NCBI RefSeq assembly: GCF_017377715.1
Contig: NZ_JAFVMF010000016.1
Coordinates: 1-64,000 of the forward strand
Reading direction: 5' to 3'
Length of the DNA: 64,000 nucleotides
Source of the DNA: Acetobacter sacchari
Lineage (GTDB): Bacteria > Pseudomonadota > Alphaproteobacteria > Acetobacterales > Acetobacteraceae
Numbering within the stretch: the stretch's first letter is position 1; each line of letters begins with the position of its first letter. Both the position numbers and the translations under genes were made by a program. Positions 46,111 to 56,255 of this stretch are shown piece by piece. The notes under the pieces were generated by a model. The model made no database searches. It saw only the letters and a list, made by a program, of their open reading frames with translations, and was not told the DNA's origin.

Positions 46111-46858
46111 CACCCGGAAACCATAGGCGAGCGAAAAACGCCGCCGTCACTAAAGCCGTCGCGGTAATGGTCATCGCGCGAACGACGCCTGACGGCAGAC
46201 GACGCCCCAACCGTGCGCCCAGAACGCCGCCCAGCAATCCACCGAGCAGGGCGACGATCACGCCGGGCCAGCTTATGGCATGCGCAACGACGAAGGCCGC
46301 AATAGCGGCTGTGTTCGCCAGCGTAACCATCAGGGTTCGCGGCCCGTTAAGCGCTTTGATGTCCCGTTCGCCGAGCAACGACCATGCCGCCAGCATCATC
46401 AACCCGACCGCGCCTCCGAAATAGCCGCCATAGACGCCCAACCCGAATTGAATCAGCAGAATCGGACCGCGAGGCAGCTTGCCGTGCAGCGAGTCCCCTA
46501 CCCTTCTGCCAAAGGCCAGAGCGAGCGTCGCTAGCAGCAGCAACCACGGCACGATCTCGTCGAACGCCCGACCCGGCGTGAAAAGCAGCAACAGGCCGCC
46601 AGCCAAGCCGCCGACAAGGGTGACGGGCGCGAGGCGCTGAAGCGAAACCCCACATACCGGATGGAGACCGGCGCGATAGGTCCAGGCGCTTGCGGCTCCT
46701 CCCGGCCAAAGGGCGACCGTGCTGGAAGCGTTGGCAGTCACGGGCGGAAGACCCGCAGCCAGAAATGCGGGAAACATGACGAACGAGCCGCCGCCCGCCA
46801 GCGCGTTCATCGCGCCAGCCAGCGTCCCGGCTATGAACAGCAGCGAAAGATGGTCCAT
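46103..46858 (-). CDS. TauE/SafE-family sulfite/anion exporter
   Basis: 251 aa with seven to eight membrane helices. The two family repeats are visible: GTLAGAMNALAGGGSFVMFPAF at the N-terminus and QFGLGVYGGYFGGAVGLMML in the second half. Members move sulfite, taurine-derived sulfonates or other organic anions across the inner membrane. No sulfur-metabolism gene adjoins it, so the substrate is open. It lies 87 bases downstream of lepA on the same strand and may be co-transcribed. Confidence 0.87.
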   Translation of the reverse strand: MDHLSLLFIAGTLAGAMNALAGGGSFVMFPAFLAAGLPPVTANASSTVALWPGGAASAWTYRAGLHPVCGVSLQRLAPVTLVGGLAGGLLLLFTPGRAFDEIVPWLLLLATLALAFGRRVGDSLHGKLPRGPILLIQFGLGVYGGYFGGAVGLMMLAAWSLLGERDIKALNGPRTLMVTLANTAAIAAFVVAHAISWPGVIVALLGGLLGGVLGARLGRRLPSGVVRAMTITATALVTAAFFARLWFPGVI

Positions 46859-46945
46859 CTCCCGACGCTGCGCCCGACGTCGTCGCCGTTCAAGGCCGCG
46901 CGGCTCGGACGCGCGACAACGTGAAACCGGTGGTTGAACCCGCTA

Positions 46946-48751
<1,806 letters not shown>

Positions 48752-48907
48752 GCGCGTCCCATAGGCGATAAACTGGGAAAAGTCAGCCATCCAGATGAGC
48801 AAAGATTCGCTCAAAGAACCTACGCCCGCCCCCGCGCCTGCAAGGAATGACGGCGAGCCGCGCAGGGTGCTCTCGCCTCATGTTTGAGGCCGCGCTACAG
48901 TTCCCAC

Positions 48908-50758
48908 ATGGTTTATGAATTTTCGCGCCCCTATCGCGGATCAACCGCTGATTCCCGCTTCTCCCCAGACGGCGCGAACGGCCCGTCGGCGCGCCTGAAC
49001 GATGGTGAGCCGCCGCGCTGGGATCTCTCCGATCTCTACGCGGCCCCCGACTCGCAGAAGCTCGTCGCCGACAAAACGCACGCAGCCGAGGACGCCCGCG
49101 CGTTTCAGGACACCTATCGCGGTCGCGTAGCCAGCCTGAGCGGCAAGGAACTCGCGGAGGCGATCGAAACCTACGAGGCGATCGACGAAACCCTCGGCCG
49201 GATCGGCTCCTTTGCATCCCTGTCGTTCTCAGCCGACATGGCGGACGCGGGCGTCGCCAAATTCAACCAGTCAGTGACGGAGACCCTGTCCGACATCTCC
49301 TCCAGCCTGCTGTTCTTCACGCTGGAACTGAACCGGATCGAGGACGCTGACCTCGAACTGAAACTGCAGACTCCCGAACTGGCCCGTTGGAGCCCGTTTC
49401 TGCGCGACCTACGCATGTTCCGCGCCCATCAACTCGCCGACGACATCGAACAGGTGCTGCTGGAAAAATCCGTCACCGGCGCAAGCGCGTGGCGCCGCCT
49501 TTATGACGAGCATCTCGCTGCCCTGCGCGTGCCTTTCGGCGGCGCCCCCCTGACGCTGGGCGATACTCTCAACCGGATGTCCGATCCTGACCGCTCCGTG
49601 CGCGAGCGCGCAGCCAAGGCTGTCGGCGCCACGCTGCAGGACAACCTGCGCATGCTCTCTCTGGTCACCAACACGCTGGCCAAGGACAAGGCGATCTCGG
49701 ACAAGCTGCGCGGTTACGCGCGCCCCGAATCCTACCGCAACGTCTCGAACATGGTCGAAGACGAAGTCGTCGACGCCCTTGTCTCCGCCGTCGTCGCCGA
49801 TTACCCGCGCCTCTCCCATCGCTATTACGCGCTCAAGGCGAAATGGCTCGGGCTTGAGAAACTGGAGCATTGGGACCGTAACGCGCCGCTGCCGGACGTG
49901 AATGAGAGCGACATTTCCTGGCCCGAGGCGACGCGCATCGTGCGACAGGCGTATGACGGCTTTGATCCCCGGCTTGGACGGATCGTCGGCGAATTTCTCG
50001 ACAAGCCATGGATCGACGCAGCGCCCGTGCCGGGCAAATCCTCCGGCGCCTTCGCGCACCCGACGGTGCCGTCCGCGCATCCCTATATCCTGATGAATTT
50101 CCGCGGCCGCACGCGCGACGTCATGACCCTTGCTCACGAAATCGGACACGGCGTGCATCAGACGCTTGCGGGGGAGCAGGGTTATTTCATGTCTGCGACC
50201 CCGTTGACGCTGGCCGAAACCGCCAGCGTCTTTGGCGAGATGCTGACGTTCCAGCACCTACTCGACGCCGAGAAGGACCCGACGCAACGGCGGCTGATGC
50301 TGGCGTCCAAGGTCGAGGACATGCTGAACACGGTCGTCCGACAGATCGCCTTCTACCGGTTCGAGAGCCTCGTTCATAACGAACGTCGCGACGGGGAGCT
50401 TCTGCCGGAGCGGATCGGCGAATTGTGGCGTCAGGTGCAGACGGAAAGCCTCGGCCCGGCTTTCAACTTCACGCCGGATTACGACACGTACTGGTCATAC
50501 GTCCCGCACTTCATCCATTCGCCGTTCTACGTCTACGCATACGCGTTCGGCGACTGTCTGGTGAACGCCCTGTATGGCGTGTATCGCGAAAACGGCTCGG
50601 GTTTTCAGGATAAATATATCGCCATGCTGCAGGCAGGCGGCACGCTGCGCCACAAGGAACTGCTGGCGCCGTTCGGGCTGGACGCCAGCGACCCTGCCTT
50701 CTGGCGCAAGGGACTGGACGTTATTTCCGGCTTCATAGATCAGTTGGAGAGTGCCTGA
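48908..50758 (+). CDS. pepF: Oligoendopeptidase F (M3 family zinc metallopeptidase)
   Basis: 616 aa from the ATG at 48908; a TTG at 48884 gives eight more residues. Neither has a strong ribosome binding site. M3B peptidase cleaving short peptides in the cytoplasm. The zinc motif LAHEIGHGVHQTLA (HExxH, near residue 412) is followed by the third ligand in ETASVFGEMLTF. Substrate-site tyrosines appear in PFYVYAYAFGDCLVNALY. N-terminal PepF helical domain (about 40-200) present. The ABC1-family gene starts two bases after its stop, so both share a transcript. Confidence 0.94.
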   Translation: MVYEFSRPYRGSTADSRFSPDGANGPSARLNDGEPPRWDLSDLYAAPDSQKLVADKTHAAEDARAFQDTYRGRVASLSGKELAEAIETYEAIDETLGRIGSFASLSFSADMADAGVAKFNQSVTETLSDISSSLLFFTLELNRIEDADLELKLQTPELARWSPFLRDLRMFRAHQLADDIEQVLLEKSVTGASAWRRLYDEHLAALRVPFGGAPLTLGDTLNRMSDPDRSVRERAAKAVGATLQDNLRMLSLVTNTLAKDKAISDKLRGYARPESYRNVSNMVEDEVVDALVSAVVADYPRLSHRYYALKAKWLGLEKLEHWDRNAPLPDVNESDISWPEATRIVRQAYDGFDPRLGRIVGEFLDKPWIDAAPVPGKSSGAFAHPTVPSAHPYILMNFRGRTRDVMTLAHEIGHGVHQTLAGEQGYFMSATPLTLAETASVFGEMLTFQHLLDAEKDPTQRRLMLASKVEDMLNTVVRQIAFYRFESLVHNERRDGELLPERIGELWRQVQTESLGPAFNFTPDYDTYWSYVPHFIHSPFYVYAYAFGDCLVNALYGVYRENGSGFQDKYIAMLQAGGTLRHKELLAPFGLDASDPAFWRKGLDVISGFIDQLESA

Positions 50759-50759
50759 C

Positions 50760-52115
50760 ATGGCCGGGCGCGATCTGGACGACAGCGGCCTTTTCGGCGA
50801 GCTGCGACGTATGGTGCGCACGACCGGAACGGTTGGCGGCATAGCGGCGCGCATCGCCGGTCATCGCATCGGCATTACCGGCGGCAGCGCCGCGCACGCT
50901 GAGGATCTGAAAGGCGTCCTCGGCGGCCTCAAGGGTCCGCTGATGAAAGCGGCTCAGCTTCTCGCAACAATTCCAGGCGCACTGCCCGACGATTACGCGC
51001 TTGAGCTGTCACAGCTCCAGTCGAACGCCCCGCCCATGGGGTGGAGCTTCGTCCGCCGCCGCATGAGCACGGAACTCGGCCCGAACTGGCAGCAGCGCTT
51101 CAAGCAGTTCGGGCAGGAAGCCGCCGCCGCCGCCAGTTTGGGACAGGTCCACAAGGCCGTCCTGCCTGACGGGAAAATCGTCGCCTGCAAGCTGCAATAT
51201 CCCGACATGACGACGACGGTCGAAGCCGATCTCAAGCAGTTTCGCATGGCGATGGGCGTCTACCATCGCCTCGACAACGCCATAAGGCAGGACGACGTCA
51301 TCGAGGAACTGACCGAGCGCCTGCGCGAAGAGCTGGACTACACGCGCGAAGCCGCGAACCTGCGGCTTTACGGTGTGATGCTCCGGAACTCCCAATCCGT
51401 CACGATACCCCGCACGGTCCCGGATCTCTGCACGCGACGCCTGCTGACGATGCAATGGGTGGATGGGCGTTCTTTACAGTCGGTGCTCGACACAAACCCG
51501 TCACAGGAAGAGCGCAACGCCATGGCGCGCGCGTTGTTCGAAGCCTGGTATGTGCCGCTCTATCGCTACGGGGTGATCCATGGCGACCCGCACATGGGCA
51601 ATTTCACCGTCCGCGACGATTTCGGATTCAATCTTCTGGACTTTGGCGCAATCCGTGTGTTTCGTCCGCGCTTCGTGCGCGGCATCATCGAACTTTGCGA
51701 AGGCCTACGGGTCGGCGATATCGACAGGACCGCACATGCCTACGAAATGTGGGGCTTCAGCAATCTGTCGCGTGACACGATGACAGTGCTCAACGAGTGG
51801 GCCAGCTTTCTCTACGAACCCCTGATGCAGGATCGTGAGCGCGCCATTCAGGAGGACGAAGGTACGATCTTCGGTCGCGATATCGCCGCGCGAGTGCACG
51901 CAGGACTGCAACGCACGGGCGGCGTAAAGCCGCCGCGCGAGTTTGTTCTGGTGGATCGTTCCGCCATCGGGCTTGGCTCCGTATTCATGCGTCTGGGCGC
52001 GAAATTGAACTGGCACCGAATGTTCCAGGACCTGATTGCAGATTTCAATGAGGACGACCTCGCACGCCGTCAACAGGCGGCGCTTCAGGAAGCCGGGGTA
52101 AAAGTCGGCGTGTAA
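50760..52115 (+). CDS. ABC1/UbiB (AarF)-family kinase-like protein
   Basis: 451 aa from the ATG at 50760, with GGAGAG seven bases upstream; the in-frame GTG at 50751 overlaps pepF. Atypical kinase of the ABC1/ADCK family. The N-terminal signature LKGPLMKAAQLLATIPGALP corresponds to the KxGQ motif, here KxAQ. AAAASLGQVHKAV is the Ala-rich nucleotide loop, VACKLQYPDM supplies the lysine, and HGDPHMGNF and LLDFGAIR are the catalytic and metal loops. Family members support ubiquinone synthesis or lipid homeostasis. There is no C-terminal membrane helix as in E. coli UbiB, so calling it UbiB is not justified. Confidence 0.88.
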   Translation: MAGRDLDDSGLFGELRRMVRTTGTVGGIAARIAGHRIGITGGSAAHAEDLKGVLGGLKGPLMKAAQLLATIPGALPDDYALELSQLQSNAPPMGWSFVRRRMSTELGPNWQQRFKQFGQEAAAAASLGQVHKAVLPDGKIVACKLQYPDMTTTVEADLKQFRMAMGVYHRLDNAIRQDDVIEELTERLREELDYTREAANLRLYGVMLRNSQSVTIPRTVPDLCTRRLLTMQWVDGRSLQSVLDTNPSQEERNAMARALFEAWYVPLYRYGVIHGDPHMGNFTVRDDFGFNLLDFGAIRVFRPRFVRGIIELCEGLRVGDIDRTAHAYEMWGFSNLSRDTMTVLNEWASFLYEPLMQDRERAIQEDEGTIFGRDIAARVHAGLQRTGGVKPPREFVLVDRSAIGLGSVFMRLGAKLNWHRMFQDLIADFNEDDLARRQQAALQEAGVKVGV

Positions 52116-52443
52116 GTCAGTGCGCTCAGGCGTACACGGCAGTTTTCTTCTGTCCCTGCCACGCCATGCGCACACGCGTACAACCCTCGTGTTAACGCAC
52201 CCCTGAAGTTATGTCCGTCAGCGTCCCGATGGGCGCATGTTCGGAGTATCCCTTCTCCACCACGATCAAGCGCAATCGCCACGCTGGCTGGGCCTTGGCA
52301 TTTTTTCACCCGCCGCAATTCAAGTTTCGGCCCGTGCGCTTGTGCGACGCGCCGAAACTGTTCGTAACGCGTCAAAAGAAAAATATGTGATATACAGGAC
52401 GCACAGGACATTCCTGTTTGTCTCCCATAACAGGATACACCCG
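52116..52443. other. Intergenic region upstream of the acyltransferase
   Basis: About 330 bases between the ABC1 gene and the short upstream ORF. A long-spaced dyad (CGTGTA...TACACG) spanning the end of the ABC1 gene near 52108-52138 is followed by TTTTCTTCT and may be a weak terminator. A promoter for the downstream pair is likely in the AT-rich patch 52370-52400. Confidence 0.4.
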
Positions 52444-52551
52444 ATGAACGCCCACCGGACGTCGACTCGCGGCGCGCTATCGTGCTGCCCGGCTGGGCGC
52501 GCGCGTCTTAATTTTCTAGAAAATTCTCCGAAATATCGTGTGAATTCATGA
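52444..52551 (+). CDS. 35-codon upstream ORF coupled to acyltransferase gene
   Basis: Begins ATG 52444 with AGGA eight bases upstream and ends TGA 52549-52551, which overlaps the acyltransferase ATG at 52548 (ATGA). The acyltransferase itself has no ribosome binding site (the preceding bases are AT-rich), so its translation may depend on ribosomes finishing this ORF. The peptide (MNAHRTSTRGALSCCPAGRA then RLNFLENSPK) has a Cys pair and is basic, with no known motif. It might be a leader peptide or small protein. The same frame is open upstream to about 52237. Confidence 0.45.
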   Translation: MNAHRTSTRGALSCCPAGRARLNFLENSPKYRVNS

Positions 52552-53477
52552 GTGCAGACATCACGCCGTCCCGAAGCCGCCGCTTCCGGGCCTATATGAC
52601 GGAAATGAGTTTCAACGGCGCAGTCGGCCTGATGCGCCTTATCGGCCCGGCTCAGGCCTCTCATGTCGGCGCGAAACTGGCCGGATTTATCGGTCCTTTT
52701 CTCTCATCCACGCGAACGGGGATGCAGAATCTGGCAATCGCTTTCCCTGACATGGAAGACAGGGAGAGAAAGCAGGTCGTGCGTGGAGCCTGGAACAATC
52801 TTGGCCGCGTAATCGGAGAGTTTTCCCATCTCCGAAACTTCGCTCGCACATCCAGCGGACCGGGATGGGAAATCGCGGGAGAGGAACATATCGCAGCCGC
52901 GTGGCGGAATGGACAGCCTCCGATTTTCTTTTCTGCCCATGTCGGAAATTGGGAAATGATTCTTCCGATTGCTGGCGCTTTGGGATTGCCGGTCAGCGGG
53001 GTTTACCGCGCGGCGTCGAATCCGATCGTCGAGCGCCTCGTTCAGGGCATCCGCGATGAAGCGGGGAATGGAACATCTATGTTCCCCAAGGGATCGCGCG
53101 GCGCCCGATCCATCGTCGGACACATGGCTTCAGGCGGGACAGTCGGTCTTCTTGTCGATCAGAAAATGAACGATGGCATCGCCGTCCCTTTTTTCGGCAG
53201 GGATGCGTGGACCGCGCCTGCCCTCGCGCAGTTGGCAATGCGCTTTCAGCGCGACATCGTGCCCATCCGCGTCGTACGGCTCGGCGCCGCGCGTTTTCAG
53301 CTTATTTGTGAACCAGCCCTGACAATTACGAAGACAGGAGAGCGCGCAGCGGACGAGCTCTCCATCATGAAACTTGTCAACGCGCATGTCGAACGATGGG
53401 TCAAGGAAGAGCCGCATCAATGGTTGTGGTTTCATCGCAGATGGCCCAAGCACGAGGCCACCGCAACCTCGCGCTGA
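52548..53477 (+). CDS. Lipid A biosynthesis-type acyltransferase (LpxL/HtrB family)
   Basis: 309 aa. Lysophospholipid acyltransferase fold, inner-membrane associated, normally adding a secondary acyl chain to lipid A. Motif I HVGNWEM (HxxxxE-like, about 125-131), substrate-site GVYRAASNP and MFPKGSRGARSI, LLVDQKMNDGIAVPFFGR, and the C-terminal WLWFHRRWPK are all typical of LpxL/LpxM homologues. A single N-terminal hydrophobic helix is short. No other lipid A genes are near. Translation is possibly coupled to the upstream ORF described above. Confidence 0.88.
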   Translation: MSADITPSRSRRFRAYMTEMSFNGAVGLMRLIGPAQASHVGAKLAGFIGPFLSSTRTGMQNLAIAFPDMEDRERKQVVRGAWNNLGRVIGEFSHLRNFARTSSGPGWEIAGEEHIAAAWRNGQPPIFFSAHVGNWEMILPIAGALGLPVSGVYRAASNPIVERLVQGIRDEAGNGTSMFPKGSRGARSIVGHMASGGTVGLLVDQKMNDGIAVPFFGRDAWTAPALAQLAMRFQRDIVPIRVVRLGAARFQLICEPALTITKTGERAADELSIMKLVNAHVERWVKEEPHQWLWFHRRWPKHEATATSR

Positions 53478-53499
53478 GGGACGCGACCACCCCTTCGCT

Positions 53500-53525
53500 C
53501 CTGCGCTTATCATGAGCAGGTTTTT
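53500..53525 (+). terminator. Candidate terminator after the acyltransferase gene
   Basis: A short stem CCTGC (53500-53504) with GCAGG (53516-53520) is followed directly by TTTTT. The stem has only five pairs, so strength is doubtful, but its position 23 bases after the stop and the T-run fit a terminator. Confidence 0.5.
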
Positions 53526-53680
53526 CGCAAAGCTGTCCTGATAAACTCGAGTCCATGTTTGCGGCTGCGCGGCCTCATGCGTAATCTCGGCGAATTCTGA
53601 GTCCGCCGTGTCCTGCCAACGTCAGGTTTCGATCCAAATGGCGGCCTCTGCCCACAACACCGCGCGCGAGGCGTCAGACC

Positions 53681-54109
53681 ATGGCTTTTTCAGACGACGC
53701 CATCGAACATCTCGCCCGACGATTGCTCGATTACAGCCTTCCCAAACACGAGTGGACGCATGAAGCCCACTTTGCAGCGACCTTGTGGCTTTTGAGAAAG
53801 CGCCCTGAGCTCACGACTCCGGACGCGTTACGCGCCATCATCACCACTTACAATGACGCCACCAACACGCCGAACACCGATGTCAGCGGCTATCACCACA
53901 CCATCACGCAGGCGTCCCTGAGAGGCGCCCGGCATCATCTGACGACACACCCGCCGGAGACGCCGCTGCATATCCTGCTCGGTCACACCATGGCGTCACC
54001 CCTCGGACGCTCGGACTGGCTTCTGTCCTACTGGACCCGCCCGATTCTTTTCAGTCCCGTCGCCAGACGCACGTGGGTAGACCCCGACTTTTCCGCTCTT
54101 CCTTTTTGA
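53681..54109 (+). CDS. Conserved protein of unknown function with WTHxAH / GYHxT motifs
   Basis: 142 aa with GAGG nine bases before the ATG. Predicted all-helical. Histidine-containing stretches stand out: KHEWTHEAHFAATLWLL (about 22-38) and NTPNTDVSGYHHTITQA (about 63-79). The same pairing, EWTH-AH with NT-D-GYH-T, is remembered from uncharacterised alphaproteobacterial proteins, so the histidines may bind a metal or ligand; this is inference. No signal peptide. It stands alone between the acyltransferase and the acuR-acuI pair. Function unknown. Confidence 0.7.
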   Translation: MAFSDDAIEHLARRLLDYSLPKHEWTHEAHFAATLWLLRKRPELTTPDALRAIITTYNDATNTPNTDVSGYHHTITQASLRGARHHLTTHPPETPLHILLGHTMASPLGRSDWLLSYWTRPILFSPVARRTWVDPDFSALPF

Positions 54110-54181
54110 ACCCTCCCTCGCGCCAAGCGGTGTTGGCGCGATCCCTCTCATTTTCTTGATCTCACTCTGCTGCTTCGTAAC

Positions 54182-54208
54182 TTGTTTAATTAGACGATCG
54201 TCTACAAT
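54182..54208 (+). promoter_or_regulatory. acuR promoter with TetR-type operator
   Basis: Perfect palindrome TAGACGATCGTCTA (54191-54204) lies between a -35-like TTGTTT (54182-54187) and a -10-like TACAAT (54203-54208). It closely resembles operators of the NemR/AcuR type (TAGAC...GTCTA). The ATG of the regulator is at 54217, only eight bases past the -10, so transcription would start about at the start codon. Autorepression is inferred. Confidence 0.7.
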
Positions 54209-54216
54209 ATTGCGCC

Positions 54217-54846
54217 ATGGACGCAACCGCCCCTACCCGGCGCAGAGGACGCCCCCCCGGACGCGCCAACACGCACGCAGCTACGCGCGAACGACTTTTG
54301 CGAGCGGGCGTGGCGGCCCTTACTGAACAGGGGTTTCTTGCAACGGGACTCGACACGATCCTTAAAGACGCAAGCGTGCCCAAGGGCTCGTTTTATTACT
54401 ACTTCGACAGTAAAGAGGCATTGGGGCTGGCCCTGATCGACTCCTATGCTGACTATTTCAACGGCAAACTGGACAAATGGCTGACGGACAGAGACGTCCC
54501 TCCCCTAAGGCGGGTGGAGAACTTTGTCGCCGACGCAGCCGCCGGCATGACGCGGCATGACTTTCGACGCGGTTGTCTGATCGGGAACCTCACACAGGAA
54601 TTCTCCTCTGTTCCCGAGAGCCTACAATTGGCGTTGCAGAACGTCATGCGCGAGTGGGAGCGACGTCTGGCAGCCTGCCTCACAGAATTTGATGCCGGAC
54701 GAGCTCAAATCTGGGCGAATTTTTTCTGGATCGGCTGGGAAGGCGCCGTGCTCCGCGCGCGTATGGAACGTTCTTCACGACCCCTCGACATTTTCGCAAA
54801 CGGTTTCTTCGTGCTCGTTCGCGGCGGGCGGTCGCCGTCCGATTAG
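54217..54846 (+). CDS. acuR: TetR-family regulator, AcuR-like
   Basis: 209 aa. N-terminal helix-turn-helix after a basic RRRGRPPGRANTH tail: RERLLRAGVAALTEQGFLAT, GLDTILKDASVPKGSFYYYF, DSKEALGLALID. The ligand domain includes HDFRRGCLIGNLTQEF with a cysteine, as in the AcuR/NemR group that senses reactive electrophiles such as acrylate. It is followed after 40 bases by acuI, the partner regulated by AcuR in Rhodobacter, and preceded by a palindromic operator. The symbol rests on this context and the overall pattern; the specific inducer is unproven. No ribosome binding site is visible. Confidence 0.8.
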   Translation: MDATAPTRRRGRPPGRANTHAATRERLLRAGVAALTEQGFLATGLDTILKDASVPKGSFYYYFDSKEALGLALIDSYADYFNGKLDKWLTDRDVPPLRRVENFVADAAAGMTRHDFRRGCLIGNLTQEFSSVPESLQLALQNVMREWERRLAACLTEFDAGRAQIWANFFWIGWEGAVLRARMERSSRPLDIFANGFFVLVRGGRSPSD

Positions 54847-54886
54847 ACAAACGACGCTTCACCAACCTTCTGAAGAGAACCTCTCA

Positions 54887-55870
54887 ATGTTCGACGCCCT
54901 GTTGATAGAAAAATCTCCCGACGGACAGCAAAGCGTTCATGTACGACAAGTCGATGAAACGTCTCTCCCCGATGGGGACGTAACCGTTCGCGTCGAATGG
55001 TCGACGCTCAACTACAAGGACGCGCTCGCCATCACAGGACGGGGACCGATCATTCGACAATTCCCCATGGCGCCCGGCGTCGATTTCGCAGGCGTCGTCG
55101 AAAAGTCGTCCAACTCCGCCTTCGCCCCCGGCGACCGCGTGCTGCTCAACGGCTGGGGAGTTGGGGAGAAGCATTGGGGGGGGCTCGCGCAAAAAGCCCG
55201 CGTACCCGGCGAGTGGTTGACTCCGCTTCCATCTGCGTTCTCCACTCGCTCGGCGATGGCGTTGGGAACAGCGGGCTACACGGCGATGCTCTGCATTCTC
55301 GCGCTTCAACAGCAAGGCGTTACGAGGGAGAGCGGGCCCGTACTGGTCACGGGCGCGTCCGGAGGCGTCGGAAGCGTCGCGGTCATGCTTCTCGCTCGCC
55401 TTGGCTATCACGTCGTCGCCGTGACGGGACGGGAGGCGGAACGCGACCACCTTACGCAACTTGGCGCTTCTGAGATTCTTCCCCGGGAGGACTTCAGCAA
55501 ACCCGGAAAGCCACTGGAGAAAGCGCGGTGGGCTGGCGCTGTCGACGTCGCCGGCGGTCAGGTGCTGGCCAATGTCTGCGCCTCCATGAAGCCTGGCGGC
55601 GTAGTTACGGCGTGCGGCCTTGCCGCCGGAATGGATTTTCCAGCGACCGTCGCCCCCTTCATCCTGCGCGGCGTCACTCTTGTCGGCATCGACAGCGTGA
55701 TGTGCGATCATGGCCGCCGGGTGAAAGCATGGGACGCACTCGCGGAACTTGTCGACATGGACAAACTCGACAGTCAGACAAAAGAAATTACGCTACAGGA
55801 TGCAGTCGAAGCGGCGGCGGCGCTGCTTGACGGAAAACTGCACGGACGGGCCGTCGTGAAGCTGGACTGA
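54887..55870 (+). CDS. acuI: Acrylyl-CoA reductase (NADPH), AcuI/YhdH family
   Basis: 327 aa from the ATG at 54887, with GAAGAG upstream. The frame is open back into acuR, but that part is acuR in another frame. Zinc-free MDR enzyme that reduces toxic acryloyl-CoA to propionyl-CoA. Family-specific text: VEWSTLNYKDALAITG (about 37-52), GVDFAGVVEKS, NGWGVGEKHWGGLAQKARV, the NADP site VTGASGGVGSVAVMLLARLG and VTGREAERDHLTQLGA. Acts in the cytoplasm. Forms an operon with acuR. A T7 run 10-20 bases past the stop may mark termination. Acrylate-producing genes are not in the window. Confidence 0.9.
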   Translation: MFDALLIEKSPDGQQSVHVRQVDETSLPDGDVTVRVEWSTLNYKDALAITGRGPIIRQFPMAPGVDFAGVVEKSSNSAFAPGDRVLLNGWGVGEKHWGGLAQKARVPGEWLTPLPSAFSTRSAMALGTAGYTAMLCILALQQQGVTRESGPVLVTGASGGVGSVAVMLLARLGYHVVAVTGREAERDHLTQLGASEILPREDFSKPGKPLEKARWAGAVDVAGGQVLANVCASMKPGGVVTACGLAAGMDFPATVAPFILRGVTLVGIDSVMCDHGRRVKAWDALAELVDMDKLDSQTKEITLQDAVEAAAALLDGKLHGRAVVKLD

Positions 55871-56255
55871 TAGCGGCGTTTTTTTCCAACTGATCTTGCA
55901 GATACTCAAGCGGAGCAGACGGCAAAAGGCGATCAGCCCCCCCTCTCCTGCCAGTTCAGCGTAGACTGATATCCGGCAAAGGTTGACCCGTCGGGATCGT
56001 TCCGCCACGGCAGGTAAGCGGCAGGACGCATCGTAACCTTATTCCCCAGATGGACTTCAGGCACACCGATCGTCGCAAACGCTTCTCATCGATAGCCAAA
56101 TTGAACGCACGAGCGTTACAATAGTGCGCCCTGTAAGGAACGCCATTCGTGCATCGCGCGCGCATAGTTACAGAGATGCGCTTTGCAACTATGGTCGTGT
56201 GTGTTGTTACGCAGTTCTTCTTGCCCACCCCCTCTGGCTGAGCTTTGATCCGCGC
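55871..56255. other. Intergenic region between acuI and the lipoprotein gene
   Basis: About 385 bases. Just after acuI there is GCGGCG followed by a T-run (55880-55886), possibly a weak terminator although no good stem was found. An open frame runs from 56124 into the lipoprotein gene, but its N-terminal part lacks a ribosome binding site and precedes a perfect lipoprotein signal, so it is not taken as coding. Confidence 0.4.
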
